This document shows, piece after piece, positions 14,087 through 26,835 of a stretch of DNA of 64,000 nucleotides; within the stretch, counting starts at the first letter, position 1, and each line of letters opens with the position of its first letter. The translations under genes were made by a program, and so were the position numbers. The stretch comes from Triplophysa rosa (Eukaryota > Chordata > Actinopteri > Cypriniformes > Nemacheilidae), in contig NC_079892.1 of NCBI RefSeq assembly GCF_024868665.1, positions 8,506,251 through 8,570,250 of the forward strand. Reading direction: 5' to 3'. Under the pieces are notes generated by a model, which made no database searches, was not told the DNA's origin, and was given only the letters and a program-made list of their open reading frames with translations.

Positions 14087-14389
14087 GATCTGTTTATTAA
14101 ACTGCCTGTAATGATATAGAAACCCTCTTTTGTTAGTCAGTATTATATTATCATCCATACAGTTATATGTTTTTTTGAACAGCTGTCCAACCACAGTGGA
14201 GGAGAGGCGGGACAAACACGACATTGACCAACCATCATACACAACAATGGGGAAGTTAATAGTTACTGCATTTTTGTTACGGCCTATTCAGTAATATTGT
14301 TTAAAATAAGACACGAGTGACATGTAACTACTTATTGGCCAGTTAACCAGTGCGTAGTGATTGGTCGAATACTGCAAGCGTGTGACGGA

Positions 14390-14705
14390 AATGTAACGCC
14401 TCTTACCATGTTTGGAACATCAGGTTCCAAAGCAATTGTACTGACAGGTGCGCCCACCTTACTTGCGTATACATTTGGGCGGTCTTAGTCAAATCATAAC
14501 ACGAACTGACGTAGATTTGTGGGGGGGTGGTTACACGAGGCGTTACAGCTAGGCAGGTCTGGGTGAGCTTTCACTTTTAGATAGAATGCATCTTTTGTGC
14601 CGACACTTTAATTTTTGCAATTTTATGTGTCTAATACATGCATGGGCAACTTATAACACACCAAAGACACAGAAAAACACGTATTCGCACCATATGACCC
14701 CTTTA
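14390..14705. mobile_element. Partial TTAA-type repeat ending CATATGACCCCTTTAA
   Basis: The right terminus, gcaccatatgacccctttaa, is typical of a common cyprinid TTAA element. The matching left terminus is not visible, so the left border is a guess. Confidence 0.4.
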
Positions 14706-14814
14706 ATTTATCAGTGAGCATATAGCCTATTATGCATTTATGCAATAATGTTCCCAAATCAGAGAATGAAGTAATAGTGCAGAGACGGAGATTATTCTAA
14801 TCATGAAAGAACGT

Positions 14815-14995
14815 GCAGGCGCACCGTTTATGAGTGATTAGAATTCATTAACATACACACATTTCACTATCAAATCTGACGTTTACGAAGTATTTGTGAA
14901 TCTGGAAGAAAGTTTTCGGGAAGTTCCGTTTTACGTGCAAATTACTCAAAATTTGCACATATATTTACGAATGTTTCATGAATGAGGCCCATATA
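14815..14995. mobile_element. Partial relative of the GGGGCCTCATTTATAAA element
   Basis: The right end, acgaatgtttcatgaatgag followed by gccc, resembles the terminus of the element at 15583 with substitutions. The left part is not clearly bounded. Confidence 0.4.
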
Positions 14996-15406
14996 TGGAG
15001 TAAGTATAGTTAATAAACATGATTTACAGCATCCAGATACACAACAGAATAATATTAAACTGTAAGGCTTTGTTTTTTGTTTGCAAAACGAGTATGGTAC
15101 CTAACTTGGCTAAGATACAAACTGCTCATATAGTCCATATTCCCCCACGTCATATGAGACACACTGACATAGTAACCAACCTCATGTGACCAGAGCCTCC
15201 AGGAGCATCCGTGCTTAACTGCTTTCACTCAGGTCTCTGATACCCATGATTTTATCCTACTTGTTTGATTACTTTCAACATTCTTGTTGGTCCTGAAACA
15301 ACATTTCTGGGGTTTAAGGCTGAAACAATATTCTTGTATATAGACTAATTATAGCACGGTATAAAAGTTAGATTTTCCTTATTTCATGGAACACAAAAAG
15401 ATTAAC

Positions 15407-15573
15407 TTAAAGTGATAGTTCACCTAAAAATGAAAATTCTGTCATCATTTACTCACCCTCTTGCAACATTCTTCAAAATATCTTCTTTTGTGTTTTGCAA
15501 AAGTAAGAAAGTCATACAGGTTTGAAATTACAAGATTACTGAATTTTCATTTTTGAGTGAACTTTCAATTTAA
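15407..15573. mobile_element. TTAA miniature element (AGTTCACC family)
   Basis: Begins ttaaagtgatagttcacct, with aatgaaaattctgtcatc next, and ends tgagtgaactttcaatttaa. A short diverged copy that almost touches the next element at 15583. Confidence 0.8.
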
Positions 15574-15582
15574 GGCAAAAAA

Positions 15583-16008
15583 CCTGGGGCCTCATTTATA
15601 AAGTGTGCATATGCACGGATTTGATCGTAGAGGGAAAATCGTCTACGGGAACATTAACATTTATAACAATGGTCTTTGACGTGGAAAAGTGCTTAGTGCC
15701 ACGTCAGGGTCTGAGCAGACATACACACTTTTGCTTGTAAGAGTGCTGCAGGATTTTGGAAATATAAGCCATTGTAAAGGATTTGGATGTTGACAGGTGC
15801 TCTTTTATATGTCAATGACATTAATTAGACATCGTTAAAAGGCGGAGATCAGTAACTGAACTGCAATTTCAGGATCATTTGTGATAGATTTCACATCTAA
15901 AAGAGAGGCGTACACACGTTTTCTGTGCGTATGTTCGTTCTATGAATCACACGTACACACCTAATTTAGGACGGTTTCTACGCAACATTTTATAAATGAG
16001 GCCCCAGG
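15583..16008. mobile_element. Fold-back miniature element, GGGGCCTCATTTATAAA ends
   Basis: Left end cctggggcctcatttataaa is the exact inverted partner of the right end tttataaatgaggccccagg. The interior also has gcgtatg/cgtacac-type inverted pieces. No clear target duplication is visible outside the ends, so superfamily is undetermined. Confidence 0.82.
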
Positions 16009-16450
16009 TCAAAGTTTTTTCCTTTCGTGAACATAAAGCAACTCAAACTCATCATAAAAGTGGTCCATGTGATAACAGATCCAAAGTCATTATTTAATAA
16101 AAGCTTATATAGTTGGCTTGTCAGGAATGATGTTCCAGGACTTGACAAAATCCTAGTTATACATAACCCATCATCCAGGCTCTCTTCCAGCTCCACAGGT
16201 TCTTCGCTCCCACCGAGCGACACATGACACCAGAAATGATCAGCACTGACAGGTCAGTCATCATCGTGCCTTGCTCTCCCTCGTTCCCCTGTCATCCAGA
16301 GACCGGCCTCATGTTGTGACAGTGTAAATTACATCAGTCACTGCACTGGGGCGGACACGTGCTCAGGCACTCATCCAATACGTACAAAATACACTCTCTG
16401 CGCACTTACAATGTAATACAGACTCTTAACAGTCTCTGTCTTAACAGCTC

Positions 16451-16471
16451 TCTCTCACACACACACACACC
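16451..16471. repeat. Short CT/CA dinucleotide tract
   Basis: A tctctct run passing directly into a ten-unit or shorter ca run; a simple sequence tract. Confidence 0.8.
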
Positions 16472-16857
16472 GTTAGTCACGGGCTCAGCACCATATGTTG
16501 ACCTCCCTTACACATGAGGTGTGCAGGCCCCGGAGGGAGATAAAGTACGCACTGATATTACTGTGTAGGGACATGCTTCTCCAGGAGACAGATGTTGACT
16601 CGGGAGAATCCTTAAACAACAGCTTCCGGATTACCCACGTCCTGCTCTTATAAAACACACATCGTTCAATTAACTTAATTAAATTGAGGAATACATTTCT
16701 CAGTGAAATTAAATTATGCCTTGTTAACAAAAAAATCGCTTATTGAATGGATTTGTTGCAGTCGGGTTGTACAAACTTTCCTGGAGTTATTCCTACTGGA
16801 CGCAATTAAAATGAGAAAACGGAAAGCAGGATTCGAACTTTGGTCACATACACATGC

Positions 16858-17080
16858 ACACTGTAAAAAAAAATCCCGTAAAAAACAGATAAAGTACTGG
16901 CAGAAAATTACCAGTACATTTTCCTTTATTTTACGGACATTTCCATTAATGCTAAAATGCAAATGAATGCAGTGCAAAATGTAAAATACAGGTAAAACAA
17001 CTGTAAAAATGAACACGGAAAATTCCTTCATATTAATACAGTATATTGTGCCCTATTTTTACGTCTTTTTTTTAGAGTGT
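16858..17080. mobile_element. ACTGTAAAA miniature element, copy 3
   Basis: Begins acactgtaaaaaaaaatccc and ends cttttttttagagtgt. Interior tactggcagaaaattaccag is related to the core of copies 1 and 4. Confidence 0.7.
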
Positions 17081-17261
17081 AGAGTACCGCAATGATGACG
17101 TATTTTTGTAGGAAGTTAGCGCCACACTGGTAGCCTCGACCAAAAGCCCATGGATTGAAAAACATAATCTCTGTGATTAACCGAGGTTTATATATTTTAT
17201 ATATGATATGATATTTTGTTTATGACATTTATCATCCACCCAATGCATGCTGTCGCTTTTA

Positions 17262-19140
17262 GCATAACATTTACATTTAGTCATTAGGAGACGTTTTTAT
17301 CCAAAGTGACTTACAAATGAGGTAAACAATGGAAGCAATTGGAACAACATAAGGACAACAAAAAGCATAAGCACAGTAAAACTGGTCTCATATAGTCTCA
17401 TTACAGTATACAGAGCTATGGGGGTTTTTTTAAGAAGAGAAAGAGTAGAAAAGAGATAGAAGTCAGAACTAATCGGTCAGGTGCTGACGGAAGAGATGTG
17501 TTTTCAGCCGATTTTTAAAGATGGCAACAGAATCTACTGTTCTTGTAGCAGCAGGCAAATCATTCCACAAATGTGGAACAGATCCAGAGAAGGTACGTGA
17601 GAGTGATTTTTTCCCTTTTTGGGATGGCACTACAAGACGTTGTTAATTTCCATAGCGTAGGGATCTGGTGGGCACATAAGTCTGTATTAGTGAGTGAAGA
17701 TATGGGGGTGCCGAACCAGTGGTGGTCTTGTAGGCCAAGAGCAGAGCTTTGAATTTGATGTGAGCAACTATAGGGAGCCAATGTAACTTAATGAAGAGAG
17801 GACTGATGTGTGCTCTCTTCGGTTCATTGAAGACCACTCTTGCTGCTGCATTCTGGATCATCTGTAGAGATTCGGTTGTGCAAGCTGGAAGTCCAGCCAG
17901 TAGCACACTGCAATAGTCCAGTCTGGACAGGACAAGAGCCTGGACTAGGACTTGCGTAGCATGCTCGGACAGGAAAGGTCTAATTTTCCTAATGTTGTAG
18001 AGGATGAATCTACAGGACCGGGTGGTGCTGGCAACATGATCTGTGAAGTTTAGCTGATTATCAATTACCACTCCCAGGTTTCTGACCGTTCTGGAAGATG
18101 TGATGGTTAATGAGCCTAGTTGAATGGAGACGTTGTGATGAATCTTCGGGTCGGCCGGGATTATAAGCAGTTCTGTTTTTGCAAGGTTCAGCTGCAGTTG
18201 ATGGTCCTTCATCCAGAGCGAAATGTCACTCAGGCATGCAGATATGCGTGCAGAAACAGTCGGATCGTCAGGCTGAAATGACAGGTGGAGTTGTGTATCA
18301 TCCACATAGCAGTGATAGGAAAAGCCATGTTTCCGAATGACAGAACCTAGGGATGTCATGTACTGTATATGGAAAAGAGCAACGGTCCAAGCACCGAGCC
18401 CTGAGGCACCCCTGTATTGAGATGTTGGGACTCAGAGACCTCACCTGTCCAGGATACTCTAAATGACCTACCTGAGAGGTAAGACTTGAACCATTGTGGC
18501 ACTTGGTAGCCTTGAGGGTCGACAGGAGAATATGGTGGTTAACGGTGTCAAAGGCAGCAGATAGATCCAGTAGAATGAGTACAGATGAGTTAGAGGCGGC
18601 TCTTGCCAGTCTCAGGGCTTCAATGACCGAGAGTAGCACAGTCTCGGTGGAATGACCGCTCTTGAAACCAGACTGGTTGCTGTCCAGGAGGTTGTTTTGC
18701 ATGAGAAAGGAGGAGAGCTGGTTAAATACAACACACTCAAGAGTTTTGGCAATGAAGGGGAGGAGAGATACCGGTCTGTGGTTAACTAACAGTGCAGGAC
18801 TAAGAGTGGGTTTCTTCAGTAGCGGGGTAATATGGGCCTCTTTGAAGACTGTTGGAAACCAGTGGTGAGAGACGAGTTGATAATGTGGGTCAGTGCAGGA
18901 ACAACCGATGGAGAGATGGCCTGGAGGATATGAGTGGGGATGGGATCTAGCGGGCAGGTAGTCGTGTGGTTTATGAAAAAAGACGCAAAATCATCAGCTG
19001 TTAAGTCTGATTGAGGTGAGGGGGCAGGCGGGCAAAGAAGAGCAGAGAAGGTTTTAAAGAGAGTACGAGAGTCAGGTGAGTTGTTGACTTGTTAGCAACA
19101 GCCGTTTTTAAGACACGTACAAGCTTTAAATAATGACGAG
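17262..19140 (-). mobile_element. 5'-truncated L2-type LINE with degenerate reverse transcriptase
   Basis: Minus-strand remnant of a non-LTR retrotransposon. Reading down from about 18870, the reverse transcriptase begins with ITPLLKKP and RPVSLLPFIAKTLE, then SGFKSGHSTET, then motif A ([17 protein letters not shown]). After frame breaks near 18500-18360 it continues with CYVDDTQLHLSF (motif C, YVDD) and NLGVVID, and ends in the RT C-terminal segment LHWLPI near 17750. The 3' tail at 17266-17330 carries the L2/SINE-type sequence complementary to ttggataaaaacgtctcc. No apurinic endonuclease is visible, so the 5' half is missing. The frameshifts make it inactive. Confidence 0.88.
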
Positions 19141-19605
19141 CAGGTTTTAACAGGTGTTTTATGTCGTAGAATAAACATTAAAATGTTTACAGCTTTTGTT
19201 AACTTCAGACTTTATTGCAGGCATTTAACTAAAATCCCACAAAAAAAACGTTTCACCTTGAGACGATGGAACTGGACGTGCTAAAATGCTAACTTGCTTC
19301 AGCCTGGGAGCTGTAGCAGAGAAGGCATGACCACCTTTTGTTTTGCAGCAACAACGAGGGAATGTTAAAAAAGACTGATTACCAGATCTGAGAGCCCTTT
19401 GAGGAGAGTAGGGAATCAGATGATCACAGATATATTTTGGTGCCTGACCCGACAAAGCCTTGTATACAAGAACAGCAATTTTAAAATCGATCCTGAATTG
19501 TACTGGGAGCCAATGTAAGGATGCTAAAATTGGAGTGATATGATCCCTCATTTTTGTACCAGTAAGAAGCCTCGCTGCAGCATTTTGAACAATTTGGATA
19601 TAAGT
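19141..19605 (-). mobile_element. Second L2-type LINE fragment (RT C-terminus and 3' end)
   Basis: The minus strand encodes QNAAARLLTGTK, then the TPILASLHWLPV and YKALSGQAPKY segments typical of the C-terminal reverse transcriptase region of L2-like LINEs, stopping at 19225. It overlaps in protein content with the neighbouring element but differs in sequence, so it is a separate insertion from another subfamily. It is truncated on its 5' side near 19605. Confidence 0.8.
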
Positions 19606-19799
19606 CCAATAAGACTAGCACCACACAGAGGGTGGACAACTGCATGTTTAAAACTTGATGGAACAACTCTGTTTGCAAAAGAACTATTAATGATAGCTAA
19701 TACAGCCGGATTTAAGGTAGGTTTGCGGAATGTTTGTGTTTGTTACAAATAAACTAATAAAATATGTGGAAACCCGTGTAATAAGCAAGATAATTTATA

Positions 19800-19912
19800 T
19801 CCAGTCAGTTGTTATCGCAAAATAAACCCATAGCGTGATACAAGAGCAGTTTATCCTGTCAGGGTTTTTTTCTGCGATAACAACCACCTGGCTGTATCTT
19901 ATACCTTACATG
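19800..19912. repeat. Short inverted repeat (fold-back)
   Basis: Left arm ccagtcagttgttatcgcaa with aataaaccc is complemented by gggtttttttctgcgataac and aaccacctgg on the right. It forms a ~110-bp hairpin, probably a small miniature element. Confidence 0.6.
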
Positions 19913-20576
19913 TCAGTCCGGATCTGGATTTTTGTCCAGAAGTGATGTACGTTACCATACACTGAATTCAGATTGACTGTATATAATAAAATTGTGACTT
20001 GTATTATATTAACTGATTTCAATGAACAAAAATGAAAAAGTAGCAAAAATCAATTTTTGAGCTCTCCTAAAACCCAGACCCATACACTGTATTTCATCCA
20101 TTGGACAGCGTGACGAGCCGAATGGATCTTTGAATGTCAAACCCCTCATTCTCCCAGGGCCTGACTAATCATACGGAGTGAGAACTTGTCTTTTTACCTT
20201 CTCTGTGAGCATTCTGATTTTGTCCTTGACATTCAAACTTCCAGTCAGCAGTCCGAGACCCACACAGGGATAGAGCTCGGGTGCGGAGAGTGTGCGACTG
20301 AAGATCTACTGAAGAATTGTGTTAATGTGTGTGCGTGTCCGTGATAATTTAAGTTTGGATTCTCTGCAGCTATTACAATACATTAAGTGATACTCTGTCA
20401 GACAGAGCTGAACTACTGTCTAGGTAATTACTGCAGTGCCCTGAGAAAATAAATTGATATTGTATTATGGAGTCGGTAGTCCATTTTGTAATACATCATA
20501 GAAAGAAGTGATGTCATTAAATTACGGTTATGGCGCAAAAAGTCAACGACTCTCACCGGCATAGATACCCATTCTT

Positions 20577-20640
20577 GCAGGCCAGATTCGAACCTGCATG
20601 TCTGGACCAAGTGCTCTAACTGCTGATGATGCTCCGGGAG
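20577..20640 (-). repeat. tRNA-like pseudogene or SINE head
   Basis: The minus strand carries an A-box-like cagcagttagagcac (20625-20611) and a B-box ggttcgaatct (20594-20584) at tRNA spacing. The acceptor and T stems do not pair well, so a functional tRNA is unlikely. Confidence 0.35.
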
Positions 20641-22351
20641 CTTTCGTTGATCAACAAACAGAATCCTAAACTCATCCCCATTATTAACTACCCAAATATC
20701 AAAGATAATTGATTTAATGTTGAATCAATGTCATATTGTAAATTATAGTTTGATCAAAAATGAAAATTAAATCTGAAATATCTGTTATTACTACAACTCA
20801 AAACAGGCACACAACACCAAGCAATACTGAGGCAATGAACACGGAGAGCTTATTAAAAAAGCATACGAGAAAAGCATTTACTGTACAGACGATGGAAAAT
20901 TACAAGAAATCAAATCTTGGGACCTGTCATCTAATATGGGCAGTCCAAACAGAAACCAAAGTCATTTTTGTTCTTAAGTGGTTGTTTTCAAATGTTACGG
21001 CTCTCAGTGGTCATCACAAACAGCAAACATCCATTAGTATAATGCTAAAAAATGCATGAGCTGTCCCGCAAGGATTATTTCCACAGAATTGAAGAGGCCA
21101 TTATGTAGGCAATTTATATAGCAGCAAAAGTAAAAGTAACCTGCTGTGAGGACCAGGGTAAAATATAAGAATATAAGTGTAACTGGCACCGCAAAATGAT
21201 GATGACTAAATATAAAAAATCTGAACAAATGAATCCCTGGAGTGTTAAAGCAGAGCTCATTGTTACAAATCCTATGTGAACAGTGTTTACTTTGTAACTA
21301 ATTAACTGGTTTAAAACATCTTCACTATACTGATATAATTTGGAAGAAATGGCCAGAAAGGCTTAGTGAGCACATCCGTTTCTTAACTAGAAGCCTGTAA
21401 GGCCCATGTCACCATCCTATTTATAGCAGGCTGAGAAATAATTCAAAGGAATCAGAGTGAAGATCTCTTAAATCTTCCCTGTCAGAGACGAACGCAGAGT
21501 GAAAAAAGTCGAATGTCTCTCTTACGCTCTGAAAAGCCAGCGGTATGAGACTGTGAAACATACAGTACCTCTGGAAAGGTGTTAGATGTGTCGTGATTTA
21601 AGATCAGTGATAGATGTGGCATCTGGAGCACAGACAAACAGCAAGCACAATATTGCTTTCAATTGAACAACCAGGGCAATAAAAAAACTTGAGCACTTTT
21701 TGGAAAAGAGCCTCCAAATCATGGTGAATTTTGATGTGTGTTGGAATAAGAGCTAAATTCATGGATACATTTCAGGCAGCTATGAGAAATGCAGTATATT
21801 GCATAACAGTATTATATACTCTGATATTTATTTGCTGTAAACATATCTACTATACAGTAAGAAAAAAAATACTTTCAAAAAGCAGATTGTTCTCATTTCA
21901 ATTAATTAAAGTGAATAAATAAACAAACAAACATAAAACAAACAAATTAAACAAACTTAACTCGTTGAACTGCATTCACACCTATACGTGATTCTTAGTA
22001 AAGGAGGCTGAGAGACTTCAGCCCAATAAATGCCTTGAAAACCTTGTTTAACTCATTCTTGTTAACTCAGAAGTGACATTTGTCATTTCTGCTTTGACGA
22101 GATATCGAGTGGAGCAACATTATTGCAGAACAGGTAAACAAGAAAGGTAATTCACAGCGAAACTGATGATATCTAATTCGCTTTCACTTCTCAACACATT
22201 TTCTCTCTCCTCAATTCTCCTCAGCAGCCGACTCGGACCGTATGCACTTTCTCATCTCTTTAAAGCTCGAAATGACTAAACCCTGAGAAACCTTTATTAA
22301 TATCTCCTGTAAAAATAAGCAAGACAACCCGTAAACACACGCAAGACTCAC

Positions 22352-22740
22352 CTCAACAATCTTCATAAGCCTGAAACGTGCCGGGGCGCGAGCTCCGATT
22401 TGGGTGGCTGGCTGAACTGAACGATTTAAATTTCAGCAGCGAGTTGAACGCAACTGAAACATGGCACTAAAATAACACGCAGACGGCGATAAAATGCTCG
22501 TCTGTGGTCGGGCTCCCGTGTGCTCCAACTTTAAAGCGATTGGCACTGGTGTTTGGTGTGAGGTGAACGGAAGCGCGCTGGAGAACCGCCGCGTTGGGCG
22601 TGCGCATCATTTCTATTCTCGCGCTCTCAGGGGACAATGATGCTGCTGCTGATATTGCCAAGCAACAGCTACTAGAATAACCTCTCAAAGTCTGAGGATG
22701 CTCACGTTTGCCAAGCTTCCTAACAAACGGAATCATTCAC
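22352..22740 (-). promoter_or_regulatory. CpG-rich patch with a candidate first exon (minus strand)
   Basis: A locally GC- and CpG-rich block in AT-rich DNA, with motifs such as ggggcgcgagctccg and gaaccgccgcgttgggcgtg. On the minus strand it ends in an excellent donor, GAG|gtgagt, at 22352/22351. An ATG at 22366-22364 gives a five-codon open start (MKIVE) running into the donor. It may be a promoter and 5' exon. The only minus-strand coding exon further left is the chst8-like one at 5.3 kb, which would require a ~17 kb intron; long 5' introns are normal for CHST8, but the link is inferred. Confidence 0.4.
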
Positions 22741-23599
22741 TAAAGTGGACGTTCCTGTGATATGGATGGCGTAATCTCAACACGTAAACAAAACTTTAAT
22801 GCAATTCATAAAACATTATATGGGTCGTTTTCGCCTTGTTGAAGCGTCGTGTCCACAGATGTCCTACTGGATCGATTTGAGATATGGTATTTATTTTAAC
22901 TTCAACTGTTGCATTATTTGCACACTGTAATTTTCCTGCCATGTGTAATTCGGTTATAATTTAATTGAATGGGCTTTACCAGAGCATAGCTGTTACAGGC
23001 TACAAAAACTATGGACAATTTTTAAATCTATGATACAAAAACATAGTTTGACCATGGTAATTGCAGTAGCCTAAGACTACTTTAATACAAATGGCAATTG
23101 ATCTGCCAAAAAGATTGTAACTACACATTTTACCTACCATGGTTAATATTCTACTTCCTAAAATCACAACTTAAGCACACTTTTAGGGTATAAAAAGGCT
23201 AATGTAATGCTTAACACACATTTCGCCACTGTCCTTCCGAAACCTCATATGTCCAAATTCACAGTTTTTCAGGGAATGGAAAAAACGCTGTACTTTTAAA
23301 ATAATTAAATACTTTGTTTTCAAAGTCGACAAACACTTTTTAACACCTTTTATTGGTTATATGTTCGCAAAACCCAGTGACAAATATATAGGGTGGTTAC
23401 TAATAAAAACAAACAAAATCGGAATGATTTTTAATTTAGTTTAAATATACTCTGTATGTAGGAATACAAATTTTTGTGCCATTCTTACAATATATGAATG
23501 GAAATGAATGTGTTGTGAAACATATAATCAAACACTTTTTTTTTTATTATTGAAAGTTATTATAAAGTATTATATAACCTGGAACCAAAAAGTAGACTC

Positions 23600-23760
23600 T
23601 AAAAAATGCTGGGTTATTTTCAACCTAACCGTTGGGTTATAAATTAACCCATGCTGGGTTTTTTAAAACCATTGTTGGGTCAAATATAAAAAAAACATCT
23701 CGGTAAAATTAACCCGGCAGTTGGGTTTGACGCTTTTTGACCCAATGCTGGGTTGTGTAC
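23600..23760. repeat. Clustered GCTGGGTT-type repeats
   Basis: aatgctgggttattt occurs near the start and aatgctgggttgtgt near the end. Several gttgggtt/aaccc units lie between, in direct and inverted orientation. A common cyprinid low-order repeat. Confidence 0.6.
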
Positions 23761-25087
23761 CATAGTAAGTACAACTAAAATACCACTGTACCTAAGTATA
23801 GCAATAATTCTGTACCATGGTATTACCATCTGTACCACAGCACCACCACAATACTTCTTTGTAAGTTCTAAAATCTAAAAATATACTTACATTCTCTTGA
23901 AACCTTCTGTATTTGTTTACTGAGTGATGCTGAAGAGGAATCTATAAATAAACACACTAACCATAAATACACTGACACTCAGGGGAGACTCGGTTATTAA
24001 AGGAACATTGTGAAATTATGATTAACTGAAACTGATGCTGTTGCCAAGTGTGGGAAGGCACAGCAATCCCAACACAACAGTGTTCATGTTCTCATTTTAT
24101 TCAGGTCCATAACCCAATGCTGATTTGCCTTCCTCTTGTCGATCAAATTTTATTTATGACATTATTTTGTCCATCGACTTCAGCAACTCCGAAACAATAG
24201 ACTTCTACCGCCAAATGGATTAAATGATGTACTGTAGGCAGTTACACTGCTTTATCTTGAAGGCACATATTGATTACTTTATAAATTACTGTCAGCTTAC
24301 TTCATTTAATTTCTTTACTGTCACCATGAGCTGCAGCCTGCTATACCTTATAGCAATATATTGCACCTCGCTGCCCACAAGTTAACCAATTGTTTTTTAT
24401 TCACTGCAGAAATAGACAAAAGAATATTGATTTCATGATTCAGATTCTATCCCCACAGCACTGAAACCTTCTAAATGAAAGGCACTAAGACAGTATGGGA
24501 TATTTTCTTCAGGGCTGTTGGCCGACGTGTATACACAGTGACGCGTGGCGTCCAAGACGGTCTTAGTTTAGTTTTATGATAGAAATGTTCAGTCAGCCGT
24601 TCTTAAACCCAAAGGAGCATAAGCATTTTCGACCCATTTCCAATTGAGTTTTCACCAAAATTTTCAGTTAAAAAAGGTCCAGGGTTGACATTACTTGAGG
24701 AAACGTTTGTTTCACAATATATGAACTGCTTGAGACTACAACAGTTGTCTGATTTGCGAAAGTTTTGTTGTAGCAACTTGTCTGCACACAATGACATCAA
24801 AGTTGATGTATGAGGTAGAAAACAGTTACCTCTCTTTAAGTAATGCTAACCACAGACCTCATTTACTCATGTTTTGAAAAATGCTGTTCTATAAAACCCG
24901 TTTGAACTTCCTGAGGGAATCCATTGAGAATCAGTCTCAGACTTCCAGGTTGGCACAAAAATTACCATCAGCTCTGTTTTCTATTCAGAGTCCCTGAAAA
25001 CTTTGTGTCTTGCACATAAATTGGTAAATCTCTGCTAACAAATATAGTCAAATGCATAACTGAAATTCTCTATTCACTACTGTAGAT

Positions 25088-25317
25088 ATACTGTTAAAAA
25101 AAATCCAGTAAAAAAACGAAACTTTTCTGGCAGCTGGGGCGCCAGAAAGATACCGTAAAAAGAACAGTTTTTCCCTTTTTTCTTATATTTTTTCAAAATA
25201 CCTGTAAAATCTCTTAATAAAACATTACAATTTTGTAAAATTACAGTTCTTTTGGACATTATAGGCTACATGAAAAATCTGTAAATATATACAGTAAAAT
25301 AACAGTACAATTACAGG
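25088..25317. mobile_element. ACTGTAAAA miniature element, copy 4
   Basis: Begins tactgttaaaaaaaatccag with core ttttctggcagctggggcg and ends in repeated acagtaaaataacagt units. The termini are eroded. Confidence 0.65.
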
Positions 25318-26734
25318 GGGGTTTACGTAATACAGTTCACAAAAGGAAAGTACACTTTTTAAATTACAATAAACACACTTTACTTCTTTTAAATGATGCA
25401 ACCACCAAGAAGTGTTAGTTCTCACATTTTTACTGAAATACTGTTTTTGTAATACTGTTGGGTGTTTGTTGAGTGGTGGACGGTTTATCTGTGACATAAA
25501 TGTATATCAAATCTGAATAATTTGTGTCAAGGAGATCTTGAATGATCTTCAGTGGTATTTCAGTGCCCAACCAATACAGAGAAGTTTCCTTTAGCTCTCT
25601 AGTGGAGCTCTTACAAAGAGATCAAATGGCATTTCAGTCAATGAGGAGGTTTGTGGATAAAAGGGATGATGTCATCTATTACCCTGCCTATATGATTGGC
25701 CATGAGTAGATCTCAAGCAGGAAATGAACGCTATCTCATACGTCGAATGAGATATATAAATCAAATGAGAACAATCTAAGCTGCTTTTATTCTGAGAAAT
25801 GCGTTGCAGTATAATATAACGGTATATACTGTATATGCTTGCCTTGGAAAAACTGCCTTTGCAAATTTTAGGGGTTGCAATGCAAATAAACTCCAGTTCA
25901 GACCAAGCAATTAGATTTATAGTTACAACAGCCTCCTTATCAAACTTACGGTGACAAGAAATAAATCAGATCATTATAAAGTTATCTGTCCATGAGGTTG
26001 CAGATTTCAGACATTACATCATTTCAGACTCATAACGTTACCTGTTTGTAATCGCATGTCTCTTCATTCTGGACTAAGATGTTTTTCACAGTTCTCAGAT
26101 GGCTGCAGGTCACCTCAAGACAATGTACCTCTCAGACACTCAGGATTTCACCTTCACAGGACCTGGAACATTTTGTGAAACAGTCAGAAACACAAACTTC
26201 TAAAACAAGATAAAACTTCCAGCAGATACCTCAGACAGGCTTATTTATAACACAAAGGCAAAATGAATAGGTCTTTCTCCAAGCATGGTCCTCTCTGTCC
26301 TTTAACTAGATTTAGATGGCTGCATCGGTCTTCTAAATTTAGATGAAGAAAATGAGTTAGCTCAGAGAAAGTCAATATTAATGGAGATTTATTGGAGAGA
26401 GAAAAAGAAGATGTATTCTCATGGGATTCTGGTCTGTGTGATAGCACCTGGCCCCACGGGCTCTGAGGGGCTCTGAGGTCGCTTCGCATGCTGGGAGGCC
26501 ACCGCTGTGAGGCACACTGGGGTGGGGTGGAGGCAGATCAGGATCCTTATCAGTAACTCATTAGCACGCACACTACTGCCCTCTGCTGTCTGACACTGAA
26601 ACAGTGCAGTCAAGATTGTTTAATGGGACACATACGCATGGTCTTAAGTTAACTTCTGGTCAGTGTTTGGATATAATATAGCAATTTACATTAATATTAA
26701 TTTAGATGAATACATTAATGTGTATTAATTGTAT

Positions 26735-26835
26735 TAAATTAAAACTACTCAACAGTTATTGATTCTTTGTGGACGTCTACCGGAAGTGAAGTCTGGGCCA
26801 CATAACATTTGTTTATGCCACTGAAACCGTCTATA
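26735..26835 (+). repeat. Dispersed repeat R2, copy 1
   Basis: aactactcaacagttattga, then tctttgtggacgtctaccgg and gggccacataac are shared with 47065-47200. The borders are unclear and no terminal structure was seen. Confidence 0.65.

Larger units (their letters stand above)
19606..22351. other. Gene-free stretch
   Basis: Contains the hairpin at 19800 and the tRNA-like remnant at 20577. Otherwise AT-rich DNA with only short open frames lacking domains or splice context. Confidence 0.5.

Noticed and set aside
20577..20640. Functional tRNA gene on the minus strand
   Set aside because: A and B boxes are present, but the acceptor and T stems do not pair; listed only as a tRNA-like remnant.
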